12,652 nt of DNA. Source: DAISLF01 sp964517345 (GTDB lineage: Bacteria; Patescibacteriota; Gracilibacteria; Peribacterales; Peribacteraceae). A model generated the notes under the pieces. It saw nothing but the letters and a program-made list of their open reading frames with translations, was not told the origin of the DNA and made no database searches. The position numbers were made by a program, and so were the translations under genes. Shown one piece after another: positions 1-6,864 of the stretch. The DNA is taken from the NCBI GenBank assembly GCA_964517345.1, contig CAZFBZ010000042.1:1-12652 (forward strand), read 5' to 3'. Within the stretch, counting starts at the first letter, position 1. Every line of letters begins with the position of its first letter.

Positions 1-1016
1 GTCTTCGAGAGTTCCTTGGTGATGACAGCGAGCCGGTCACACTCCTTCAGGCGCAGATTCGCGGCGCCCGTGATCGTCGTCTCGCCTTCCCGGTGCGCGG
101 CCAGCACCGCGAGGTTCATCACCTGGTCGGGAATGTCCCTCGCATCGAGCGTCCGGGCACCGGCACCGCGTAGTGCTGCAATGGCTTTGGGCAGCGCTTT
201 GTCCCCCTGCGCGGAGTCCGGCGACAGGTTCAGTGCGTCGATGCGGCTGCCCGTGATCTCCGCGAGCACCAGGAACGCCCCGACCGCGCTCCAGTCGCCT
301 TCGATGGCGTACTCGCCGGGTGCGGCAGGCGTGATCGGCTCGATGTGATACCGCCGCGGCGTGCGCTTCATCTCCACGCCGAAGTCGCGCAGCACGCGCT
401 CCGTCAGGTCGATGTACGAGGGCGAGGCCGGGTCGGACGGGAGCGTGATCTGCAGGCCGCGTTCCAGCGCGGAACCGATCAGCAGGAGCGAGCTCAGAAA
501 CTGGCTGCTCTTTCCGGCGTCCAGCGTCACATCGCCGCCCGTGATGTTCTTGCCACGAATCCGCAGCGGAGGACAGTCGTTGGTGTCCTCGATATTCGCC
601 CCGAGTGCGCGGAGCGCATCCGTCAGATCCCCGATCGGACGCTGGCGCATACGTTCGCTGCCCGTCACGGTCCACTCGCCCGGCGTGATGCACGCGAGCG
701 ATGTCAGGAATCTGAGGGTTGTCCCGGCCGCGCCGCAATCGAGCGTTGCCGCTCCCGGTTTAACGGGCATCCCGCCGTGTATCGTGAGTGTTCCCGTATT
801 GGCATCGGTCCATGTGAGATCAAAACCCATCAGCTGGAGGTTCTTCACCAGCGTCGCGACATCGTCGCAGGGCGTGGCGTGCTTCAGGACAGTCGTTCCG
901 CCCGCGAGACACGCCGCCACGATGGCTCGGTTCGCGTGCGATTTGGACCCCGGCATGGCGAGGCGCGCATCGAAGGGCAGGGACAGGGGCGCGACTGTAA
1001 AGAGGCGTTCAGCCAT
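1..1016 (-). CDS. aroA: 3-phosphoshikimate 1-carboxyvinyltransferase (EPSP synthase), 3' end cut by window edge
   Basis: Transfers enolpyruvyl from PEP to shikimate-3-phosphate, the sixth shikimate-pathway step, in the cytoplasm. 338 codons are visible; the family is about 430 residues, so roughly the last 90 lie beyond position 1. Seen: the N-terminal PGSKSHANR motif (K25, S26, R30), DCGAAGTTLRFL at 93-104, ERMRQRPIGDL, and IPDQVMN plus LKECDRL near the end. D297 and E325 are 28 residues apart, exactly as E. coli D313 and E341. The position of E. coli Pro101 is Phe103, and G98 keeps Gly96. The start ATG at 1016 overlaps the aroB stop by 8 nt (ATGGCTGA), which implies translational coupling. 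No Shine-Dalgarno precedes it. The frame has no stop through to the edge. Identification is secure. Confidence 0.95.
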   Translation of the reverse strand, partial: MAERLFTVAPLSLPFDARLAMPGSKSHANRAIVAACLAGGTTVLKHATPCDDVATLVKNLQLMGFDLTWTDANTGTLTIHGGMPVKPGAATLDCGAAGTTLRFLTSLACITPGEWTVTGSERMRQRPIGDLTDALRALGANIEDTNDCPPLRIRGKNITGGDVTLDAGKSSQFLSSLLLIGSALERGLQITLPSDPASPSYIDLTERVLRDFGVEMKRTPRRYHIEPITPAAPGEYAIEGDWSAVGAFLVLAEITGSRIDALNLSPDSAQGDKALPKAIAALRGAGARTLDARDIPDQVMNLAVLAAHREGETTITGAANLRLKECDRLAVITKELSK

Positions 1017-2055
1017 GGCGGACGGCCAGGAATTCTTCGAAGGTCATCGGGCGCACGTCGCCGTGGCCGATGCGGTCGGGTACTGCGATGCGCACCACTC
1101 CGCCCTGCGTCTTCTTGTCGCGGAGCATCATCTGCCACAGCGCGTCGTTGGTCTGGTCCTGTGGGATCTCGAGTGGCATGTCCATCGCTTTCATCAGCCT
1201 TGCGACGCGTTCCCAGCCCTTTGTCCCAGCGACGCGCATTTCCACCATCATGCCGATCGATACTGCCTGCCCGTGCGGGATGGCGAAGCCCGAGAGCGCC
1301 TCGGCAGCATGGCCGACGGTGTGGCCGAAATTCAGCAGCATGCGCCTGCCGTTGTCGCGTTCGTCTTCACCGACCGTTCCGGCCTTCATCTTCACGGCAC
1401 TTTCGATCGCCGCGGCCAGCGTCTCCGGATCGCGCTTCAGCAGCGCCGCCAGATGCCTCTCGAACCACTCGAACGCTCCCGCATCCAGGATTGCTGCCAT
1501 TTTTATGGCTTCCACCAGACCTTCGCGCAGCGGCGTGTCCGGCAGGGTTCTGAGAAAATCAATATCGGCGATGACGGCAAGCGGATGATGGATGCAGCCG
1601 ATGATGTTTTTGGAGTGCTCCAGATCCACGCCCGTCTTGCCCCCCACGGAGGCGTCCACCATCGCGAGCATGCTCGTCGGTACCTGGATGACGCGGATGC
1701 CGCGCAGGAAGACCGCCGCTACGAAGCCTCCGAGATCGGTCAGCATCCCGCCGCCCACGCAGAGGAGCACTGTCGAGCGGTCGGCGCCGAGTTTTTGCAA
1801 TTCCGCCGCGATGCGCTCGACTTCTCCCATCGTCTTGGAGGCCTCGCCCGTCTTCACGGGGATCACGCCGGCAGCACTGGTCAGCTTGGCTATGGCGTCG
1901 GCTATTTCCCGCAGCGCCGTGTCGCACAGCACAGCCACCGAGGACGGTTTAGCATCTTTGAGAATCCGCGGGAGTTCGCGCGCCGCTCCGGCGCCGATGA
2001 GGATCGGATACGAGCGTTGCCGGGGGGAGGGGATGCGAAGATCGACCGTGCGCAT
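1009..2055 (-). CDS. aroB: 3-dehydroquinate synthase
   Basis: Converts DAHP to 3-dehydroquinate, the second shikimate-pathway step, using NAD+ and a divalent metal. 348 residues is normal for the family. Motifs seen: GEASKT at 70-75; GGGMLTDLGGFVAAVFLRG at 101-119, the nucleotide-binding region; PTSMLAMVDASVGGKTGVD at 126-144; KN at 149-150. The zinc ligands are E182 (in VEAIK), H245 (NFGHTVGHA) and H261 (IPHGQAV). DKK at 313-315 is also conserved. It sits 21 nt after the DAHP synthase stop and overlaps aroA by 8 nt, so the three genes form one operon. There is no Shine-Dalgarno. The octamer CACTTCCC lies 9 nt before the ATG, at the same distance as in front of the DAHP synthase. Confidence 0.97.
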   Translation of the reverse strand: MRTVDLRIPSPRQRSYPILIGAGAARELPRILKDAKPSSVAVLCDTALREIADAIAKLTSAAGVIPVKTGEASKTMGEVERIAAELQKLGADRSTVLLCVGGGMLTDLGGFVAAVFLRGIRVIQVPTSMLAMVDASVGGKTGVDLEHSKNIIGCIHHPLAVIADIDFLRTLPDTPLREGLVEAIKMAAILDAGAFEWFERHLAALLKRDPETLAAAIESAVKMKAGTVGEDERDNGRRMLLNFGHTVGHAAEALSGFAIPHGQAVSIGMMVEMRVAGTKGWERVARLMKAMDMPLEIPQDQTNDALWQMMLRDKKTQGGVVRIAVPDRIGHGDVRPMTFEEFLAVRHG

Positions 2056-2076
2056 GAAGGTGTGGGGAAGTGCGGA

Positions 2077-3096
<1,020 letters not shown>

Positions 3097-3134
3097 GGGA
3101 CGGGTGGGAAGTGGGGAGGGAACAGCAGAAAGTC

Positions 3135-3230
3135 CGCCTCCTCTTTGTCGGAAGCGCTGGGGCTGATCCGTCAAAGAGTGGCGTTCTTAGCTAAAAAAGA
3201 AAAAACCGAAACCGTGCGCGGAGGCGCTGC
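3135..3230 (-). promoter_or_regulatory. aro operon leader RNA with mutually exclusive pairings
   Basis: Between the leader peptide and the DAHP synthase ATG the RNA can form a hairpin, CTCTTTG-A-CGG (3178-3168) with CCG-A-CAAAGAG (3151-3141), 16-nt loop. The right arm runs into AGGAGG (3142-3137). The same GGAGGCG (3141-3135) is perfectly complementary to CGCCTCC (3226-3220) inside the leader-peptide coding region. Its GGAGG can also pair with CCTCC near 3117-3113. A ribosome held at the Phe cluster would cover or border 3226-3220, which would choose between these pairings. There is no U-run after the hairpin, so a classical intrinsic terminator is not visible. Control might instead act on translation, or on an element not recognised here. 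Confidence 0.4.
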
Positions 3231-3264
3231 GAGGGAAAGCCTGTGCGGCGGTTGCGGCAGTCAT
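3187..3264 (-). CDS. Putative phenylalanine-rich leader peptide of the aro operon
   Basis: A 25-codon ORF, ATG 3264 to TAA 3187, lies between a promoter-like site and the DAHP synthase. It contains 6 Phe codons, five of them in the C-terminal stretch FGFFFFS just before the stop (TTC GGT TTT TTC TTT TTT AGC TAA). It is in the same frame as the DAHP synthase, separated by that TAA. The ATG is 6 nt from a CATATT element and 9 nt from TACCAT, so the mRNA would be almost leaderless. By analogy with the pheA and pheST leader peptides of enterobacteria, this suggests that ribosome stalling at Phe codons reports low charged tRNA-Phe. The alternative is a chance reading of a T-rich tract, since poly-T always reads as Phe. 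No homologue is claimed. Confidence 0.5.
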   Translation of the reverse strand: MTAATAAQAFPRSASAHGFGFFFFS

Positions 3265-3270
3265 TGCCGG

Positions 3271-3301
3271 AATATGGTACTGATGGTGCGGGGTTAGTCA
3301 A
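3271..3301 (-). promoter_or_regulatory. Promoter candidate of the aro operon
   Basis: TTGACT (3301-3296, 5 of 6 matches to -35) is followed 16 nt later by TACCAT (3279-3274) or 19 nt later by CATATT (3276-3271). Either -10 puts transcription start within a few bases of the leader-peptide ATG at 3264. The TAG of the upstream membrane-protein gene is 57 nt away. The -10 choice is uncertain. Confidence 0.45.
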
Positions 3302-3357
3302 CCGTCCGGGCCATGTCTTTCGGTCTCTGCTCATCATGCGGCGGCAAACACGTTCTT

Positions 3358-5169
3358 CTATCTGGCCTCGGACATCTTCTCCAGCCGCTCCAGCTGCGTG
3401 CGTGCCATTGCATTAGCGGGATCGAGCACCACGGCCTTGCGCAGCACCCGGACGACGTCGTCGATGCGGTTCTGATCCGAGTACATCTCCGCGAGGTGGT
3501 AGTACGGGTTCACGTCCGGGATGCCGAGGGCCACGGCGCGTTCGTATGCGGTTTGCGCCTCATCGCGGCGGTTGTGCGCGAGCAGATAGTCCCCGAGTTG
3601 CACCTGCGCGTCGGCGTTTTGGGGGTTGAGCGTCGTCACGCGTTCCAGGAGGGTTAAGGATGCGTCGGGATCGCCTGCGTCAGACAGTCGCGACGCGACG
3701 GTCAGCAGGGCATCTGCGAGCGTGTCGTCGCCACGCACCTCACGCTCGGTAAGTTGAGGAATCATTGCTTTGTACGTCGCCAGCGCGTCTCCAACTCTCC
3801 CCAGCTTGCCCAGCACGGATGCCTTGTTGATGTACGGCAACGCATAGTGCGGATCGGCTTCAATCGCTTTCTGGTAGTACGCCAGCGCTTCGTCGTCCTG
3901 GTCTTCTCCTGCGCGCAGCATTCCCATGCCTCCAAGGGCCACGGCGTTCTGGGGATCCTCCCGGAGCACATGCTGGTACAGCGATTCACTGTCCTGCCAG
4001 ACGGGGATCGTCCGCAGGGTCACGAACGTGAACGCTCCAGCGACAACTAGCACCGTCGCGATAACCGGCACGGCGAGCGCGCGTCGCGTCCGGACAAGCC
4101 ACTCGCATGCGAGCGCAACGCACAGGAAGATGCCGATGGATGGTACGTAGGCATACTTGTCCGATGCGAAGAACAGCAGGCCCGCCTTCTGCGCCGCGGC
4201 GAAGGTGGGCGCGAGCATCAGGAGGAACATCGCCGGCCCGAACGCCCAGAGCACGCCCCGGTTGCGCAGGAGCGACATGATGATGCCGACGACAAGCGCG
4301 GCCGTGACGACAACGGAGAGCAGGATGAGAGGATCCGTGAATACGACAGGCTGCGTCTGCGTGTGCAGGAGCGAGAGATGCGCGGGCCATGCGAGCGCCC
4401 AGAGGTAATAGGCCGTGCTCTTCGCGCCCAGCAGCAGCATCGTGAAGAATCCCAGAGGCGCGAGAGCCCGGCTGCCGCCGGATATGCCCGCGAAGACTAT
4501 CGGAACGGCGACGAGGGCATACGGAATCTTTTCCATGATGAGCGCTTTGTTCCAGGCCCTGCCGCGCACCGCGTCGATGACGAACAGCAGCACGACGACC
4601 GGCAGCGCCGCGACCTTGGCGAAGAGCCCCAGGGCGTAGAACGCGATGCTCCACCACTTCTGCGCCTTTCCGTGCGCGTCGAGGTAGCGCACGTAGGTGA
4701 TGAGCGAGAGCAGCGTGAAGAACGCCGAGAGCGTGTCCTTGCGCGATGATGCCCACAGGACTGCCTCGGTCTGGAGCGGATGCACCGCGAAGAGCAGCGC
4801 CGTGACGGCTGCCGGGAATCTGCGGCGGGTGAGGAGGAACACGAAGACGGCGACGAGCGCGGCGTTCGCGCCGTGCAGGAGGCTATCGGTCAGATGGTAG
4901 ATGAAGGGCTGCACCCCGCCGATTGCCGCGTTCACCTGGTACGAGACCATCGTGAGCGGAATGTAGAGCAGCATCGTGTATGACGAGAACGCCTGTGACA
5001 CGCCGCGGGCCGACAGATCCTGCGCCAGCGGGTTCTCCACGATGAAGCGGGGATCATCGATGTCGATGAAGCCGTGCCGCAGTGACGGCAGGTACAGCAG
5101 GATGCAGAGCGCAAACGCCGCGAGGGCGATCCACCGGACAGACAGACGCTCCAGAGAGGGCAGGCGCAT
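3358..5169 (-). CDS. Tmtc-like polytopic membrane protein with C-terminal TPR repeats
   Basis: 603 residues from ATG 5169. Residues 1 to about 390 are membrane-embedded with roughly ten or more hydrophobic segments. Family signatures: the D38-D39 pair in GFIDIDDPRFIVENP after TM1 (the position of catalytic acidic residues in GT-C glycosyltransferases), HPLQTEAVLWASSRKDTLS at 130-148, and DKYAYVPSIG at 337-346. Residues about 395-600 form TPR units, e.g. DEALAYYQKAIEADPHYALPYIN and DEAQTAYERAVALGI. Bacterial relatives are usually annotated only as TPR proteins; animal TMTC1-4 are linked to protein O-mannosylation. Here the substrate is unknown, so a glycosyltransferase role is inference. The open frame continues upstream to 5430, but that stretch is Arg/Pro-rich with no family similarity and crosses the opposite-strand regulatory RNA. 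ATG 5169 also has TATACT 7 nt upstream. Confidence 0.85.
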   Translation of the reverse strand: MRLPSLERLSVRWIALAAFALCILLYLPSLRHGFIDIDDPRFIVENPLAQDLSARGVSQAFSSYTMLLYIPLTMVSYQVNAAIGGVQPFIYHLTDSLLHGANAALVAVFVFLLTRRRFPAAVTALLFAVHPLQTEAVLWASSRKDTLSAFFTLLSLITYVRYLDAHGKAQKWWSIAFYALGLFAKVAALPVVVLLFVIDAVRGRAWNKALIMEKIPYALVAVPIVFAGISGGSRALAPLGFFTMLLLGAKSTAYYLWALAWPAHLSLLHTQTQPVVFTDPLILLSVVVTAALVVGIIMSLLRNRGVLWAFGPAMFLLMLAPTFAAAQKAGLLFFASDKYAYVPSIGIFLCVALACEWLVRTRRALAVPVIATVLVVAGAFTFVTLRTIPVWQDSESLYQHVLREDPQNAVALGGMGMLRAGEDQDDEALAYYQKAIEADPHYALPYINKASVLGKLGRVGDALATYKAMIPQLTEREVRGDDTLADALLTVASRLSDAGDPDASLTLLERVTTLNPQNADAQVQLGDYLLAHNRRDEAQTAYERAVALGIPDVNPYYHLAEMYSDQNRIDDVVRVLRKAVVLDPANAMARTQLERLEKMSEAR

Positions 5170-5176
5170 GCGCCTC

Positions 5177-5182
5177 AGTATA
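5177..5182 (-). promoter_or_regulatory. -10 element TATACT of the Tmtc-like gene
   Basis: TATACT ends 7 nt before ATG 5169 (intervening GAGGCGC), which would give a leaderless or near-leaderless mRNA. No good -35 is seen at 16-18 nt. The GAGG in between is a weak Shine-Dalgarno, only 3 nt from the ATG. Confidence 0.4.
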
Positions 5183-5219
5183 CCGAAGGGGCTTTTCCCC
5201 GTCCGCTGAGGAAATTTTA

Positions 5220-5248
5220 TTGACAGCAAAAAAACCGTCACGTAACGT
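5220..5248 (+). promoter_or_regulatory. Promoter candidate for the attenuated plus-strand unit
   Basis: Perfect TTGACA (5220-5225), a 17-nt spacer, then TAACGT (5243-5248), which keeps the T, A and final T of a -10. Predicted start is near 5255. I found no other plausible promoter between here and the gene at 5568. The gene's transcripts would therefore pass through the terminator at 5388-5419. Confidence 0.45.
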
Positions 5249-5259
5249 TCGCGGCTCCG

Positions 5260-5361
5260 ATGAATCTCCAACTCCTTCCCGCCGGCGCGTATCAGTGGAT
5301 GACGGATACGACGAAGCACTCCCGCGTTTGTCGGGGAAGGCTTTGGTTGATGCGTCGGTGA
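5260..5361 (+). CDS. Possible 33-residue leader ORF before the attenuator
   Basis: ATG 5260 to TGA 5361, starting MNLQLLPAGAYQWM and ending RLWLMRR. It starts about 5 nt after the predicted transcription start. Its last codons run through the 5' arm of the antiterminator (5329-5346) and its stop lies in the loop. A ribosome translating it to the end would therefore block the antiterminator and favour termination. There is a small Leu cluster at codons 3-6 and there are two Trp codons, but no convincing run of one amino acid. It may be chance. Confidence 0.25.
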   Translation: MNLQLLPAGAYQWMTDTTKHSRVCRGRLWLMRR

Positions 5362-5403
5362 TACACGTAATCCCGCATCGAAATCCCAAAGCCTCTCCCG
5401 ACA
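5329..5403 (+). promoter_or_regulatory. Antiterminator stem competing with the terminator (attenuator or riboswitch-like element)
   Basis: TGTCGGGGAAGGCTTTGG (5329-5346) pairs with 5386-5403 over 18 positions: 16 Watson-Crick pairs, one G-U (5336/5396) and one mismatch (5337/5395). Inside it GATGCG (5349-5354) pairs with CGCATC (5374-5379). Upstream there is a further hairpin, CGTATC (5288-5293) with GATACG (5305-5310). The 3' arm contains the whole 5' arm of the terminator (5388-5397), so the two structures cannot coexist. I do not recognise a known riboswitch consensus. Confidence 0.6.
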
Positions 5404-5419
5404 CCCGAGAGGCTTTTTT
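5388..5419 (+). terminator. Intrinsic terminator upstream of the unknown plus-strand gene
   Basis: A perfect 10-bp stem, AAAGCCTCTC (5388-5397) with GAGAGGCTTT (5407-5416), 9-nt loop, ending in a six-T run (5414-5419). This is the best intrinsic terminator in the window. It lies 149 nt before the next start codon rather than after a gene, which points to conditional termination. Confidence 0.8.
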
Positions 5420-5567
5420 CGGTCCTTCACACCATCGCCTGCCGCCCGCCCCCTGCCCCCGGAATCGTCCGGGGTCTGGACCGCACCTCACTCACTCTGT
5501 CCCAGCGCCCCACGTCGGGGTCGGGGTACCGGGTGGCATCCGTGTCTTTCTTCTCAGGAGTCTCTCT
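5420..5567 (+). other. Gene-free leader between terminator and the unknown gene
   Basis: C-rich stretch with no promoter-like element and no ORF I would support. It holds a 6-bp hairpin CCCCGG (5457-5462)/CCGGGG (5469-5474), a smaller CCCC/GGGG hairpin at 5508-5520, and the Shine-Dalgarno AGGAG at 5556-5560, 7 nt before ATG 5568. Together with 5170-5419 this makes a gap of nearly 400 nt between divergently transcribed genes. Confidence 0.5.
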
Positions 5568-5945
5568 ATGTCCGAGTCCGTGATCCTCGTCGTTCCCCAG
5601 AACGTGACCCGCATCGACCGCCTGCGCCGCAAGCCGCTCTGGCAGGCCGTCGCCAACGCCATGGCCCGCAGCACGCAGTCCGACAAGCGCGCCGCGTGGC
5701 TGCTCCGCTTCCATTGCTGCCTCAGCACCAAGGTCACGCTTGTTCTCAAGCGCGCGGCCGCCCGCAGCACCACGTTCACGTTCCGCGATCGCCCGTTCAA
5801 CGGCTTCACGGATCTGCGCCTGTTCCTGTCCGAGTGCCTGACCTGCGATGCCGACTGCGCCACGCAGACGCTCAGCGACTTCGAGCAGGCGCTGGACCTC
5901 GCCAACCGCAATCTGAAGAAGGGTCGCCGCCGCGCGCGCGTGTGA
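5568..5945 (+). CDS. Small basic protein of unknown function, probably highly expressed
   Basis: 125 residues; I do not recognise the family. The open frame extends to 5082, but ATG 5568 is chosen because AGGAG stands 7 nt upstream, the only textbook Shine-Dalgarno in the window. Upstream codons also overlap the terminator. The protein is strongly basic, with 17 Arg and a C-terminal KKGRRRARV tail, and no signal peptide or membrane segment is seen. Cysteines: C50-C51 next to H49, and C90, C93, C97 (CLTCDADC), which could bind a metal or form disulfides. The C-terminal part (about 101-118) looks like an amphipathic helix. All 17 Arg codons are CGC and most codons end in C or G, as in rpsO; I infer high expression and perhaps RNA or DNA binding. 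It ends convergent with the M41-like gene. Confidence 0.75.
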   Translation: MSESVILVVPQNVTRIDRLRRKPLWQAVANAMARSTQSDKRAAWLLRFHCCLSTKVTLVLKRAAARSTTFTFRDRPFNGFTDLRLFLSECLTCDADCATQTLSDFEQALDLANRNLKKGRRRARV

Positions 5946-5948
5946 CCA

Positions 5949-6010
5949 CAAAGGACCCGGATGCCCCACATCCGCCGGCTGCTGGATCGCCACCCGCAGC
6001 CGGCCCTTTG
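5949..6010. terminator. Branched hairpin between convergent genes, probable bidirectional terminator
   Basis: Outer pairing CAAAGG (5949-5954) with CCTTTG (6005-6010) encloses a small GGATG/CATCC hairpin and a 9-bp stem GCCGGCTGC (5974-5982)/GCAGCCGGC (5996-6004). It fills the space between the stops at 5945 (plus) and 6013 (minus). No strong U-run follows on either strand, so the terminator role rests on position and stability. The stem sequence recurs at 12612-12639. Confidence 0.5.
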
Positions 6011-6012
6011 CG

Positions 6013-6804
6013 TTACTGCTGATTACGCGCGAAGTGGTCGAGAATCATGTCGTCGATGTTGATGCTCTGCAGATGCCCGGACAAATGTTCTCTGTGTGTT
6101 TCATCGAGATGCGCGCGTTCCAGGAACTGCGGCATGAGTTTACGAAGATCTCCGCTGTAGCCGGTGCGGCAGCCGTAGAGGTGATGGGCGATTGCCTGCG
6201 TAAACCGCGCTGCACGACCGTCTGCGAAAAACTTCTTCACCTCTCCGAAGGCGCGCAGAGTCACGTCGCGTGCGCTCGTGTGCGTCGCGTGGCAGCCAGC
6301 CGGCGCAATGGCGTTCGACCGGGTCCGGATGGCGTTATAGGACACGATGATATCGTCCCAGTCCTCGCCCTTGATGTCCCCCAGGCCATCCCGCAGCAGG
6401 AGCTCTTCCTCTTCCGAGCGATCTGCGGTCGCGGCGATGCCTGACAAAAACACCACGGGCAGGACAGACGGAAAATTCTCGAGGTCGTCCGGAATCTCTC
6501 CCTGGATGTAGCCGCACATGGTCCGTGTATTGGTTCCGAAGAGGTTTGCCAGCCGCGCATACGTGTGCGTGCGCAAGAGGCCGACCTTGCCGCCTGGTAC
6601 GTCTATTTTTTCCGAGAGCAGGAGCAGCGCAGCGGCGTGTCCGGCTTCATGGACGGAGAGCAGTTTCCGCTCGGCGATTCGCTGCTTTTTCACAGATGGC
6701 ATGATGTAGCCTGCCGCTTCGCGTGCCAGTGTCAGGGGAAGTCCGCAGAACTCCTTGAGCCAGCTTCCCGCCGTATCCGCCCATCCGGAAGGCTGTTCAT
6801 TCAT
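6013..6804 (-). CDS. Stand-alone M41 (FtsH)-like zinc metallopeptidase without AAA+ domain
   Basis: 263 residues. HEAGH at 52-56, in the context RIAERKLLSVHEAGHAAALLL, matches the zinc-binding motif of FtsH-type peptidases (H52 and H56 ligands, E53 catalytic). The later stretch LPVVFLSGIAATADRS (115-130), then GLGDIKGEDWDD (140-151), resembles the FtsH segment IAVLLGGRAAEEL...NDLERAT that supplies the third, acidic zinc ligand; D143 or D148 is my candidate. There is no Walker A, SRH or transmembrane segment, so neither the ATPase nor the membrane anchor of FtsH is present. The first 40 residues are unassigned. It may process a folded or tethered target, act with a separate ATPase, or belong to a different HExxH family. 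It has its own palindrome-bearing promoter and probably a leaderless mRNA from ATG 6804. Confidence 0.75.
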   Translation of the reverse strand: MNEQPSGWADTAGSWLKEFCGLPLTLAREAAGYIMPSVKKQRIAERKLLSVHEAGHAAALLLLSEKIDVPGGKVGLLRTHTYARLANLFGTNTRTMCGYIQGEIPDDLENFPSVLPVVFLSGIAATADRSEEEELLLRDGLGDIKGEDWDDIIVSYNAIRTRSNAIAPAGCHATHTSARDVTLRAFGEVKKFFADGRAARFTQAIAHHLYGCRTGYSGDLRKLMPQFLERAHLDETHREHLSGHLQSINIDDMILDHFARNQQ

Positions 6805-6805
6805 A

Positions 6806-6839
6806 ATACTATTATTAAATATTATTAATAGTATGACAA
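6806..6839 (-). promoter_or_regulatory. Promoter with 29-nt operator-like palindrome for the M41-like gene
   Basis: TTGTCA (6839-6834), a 17-nt spacer, AATAAT (6816-6811), then six bases and the ATG at 6804, so the predicted transcription start is at or next to the start codon. An almost perfect palindrome covers 6806-6834: outer arms ATACTATTA and TAATAGTAT pair fully, then one T-T mismatch and three more pairs around a centre at 6820. It overlaps the -10 and spacer, where a repressor dimer would block polymerase. No regulator gene is recognised nearby apart from the zinc-finger proteins. Confidence 0.65.
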
Positions 6840-6864
6840 CTCCTGCTCATCGGTTTCGCATCTC

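Noticed and set aside
3097..3174. TTG 3174 as the DAHP synthase start
   Set aside because: The extra 26 residues precede the conserved regulatory domain and lie in the leader hairpin; family length fits ATG 3096. Not fully excluded, since no Shine-Dalgarno marks either start.
3193..3220. T-rich tract as an intrinsic terminator of the Tmtc-like gene
   Set aside because: The only hairpin just before it (GCGC-CTCC-GCGC) is 4 bp and 9 or more bases away; the leader-peptide reading explains the tract better, but this remains the main alternative.
5341..5387. tRNA-like look of the region with ATCGAAATCCC
   Set aside because: No acceptor stem, anticodon arm or proper T-loop (GTTCGAATC) can be drawn.
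5170..5430. 87-codon N-terminal extension of the Tmtc-like protein
   Set aside because: No family similarity, Arg/Pro-rich, and it crosses the opposite-strand attenuator; the first membrane segment follows directly from ATG 5169.
5471..5530. T-box-like TGGACCGC and GGTACCG sequences after the terminator
   Set aside because: The T-box core UGGNACCGCG is not matched, and these lie downstream of the terminator rather than in an antiterminator arm.
5082..5567. Upstream extension of the 125-residue protein's frame
   Set aside because: It runs through the terminator and a promoter; AGGAG at 7 nt fixes ATG 5568.
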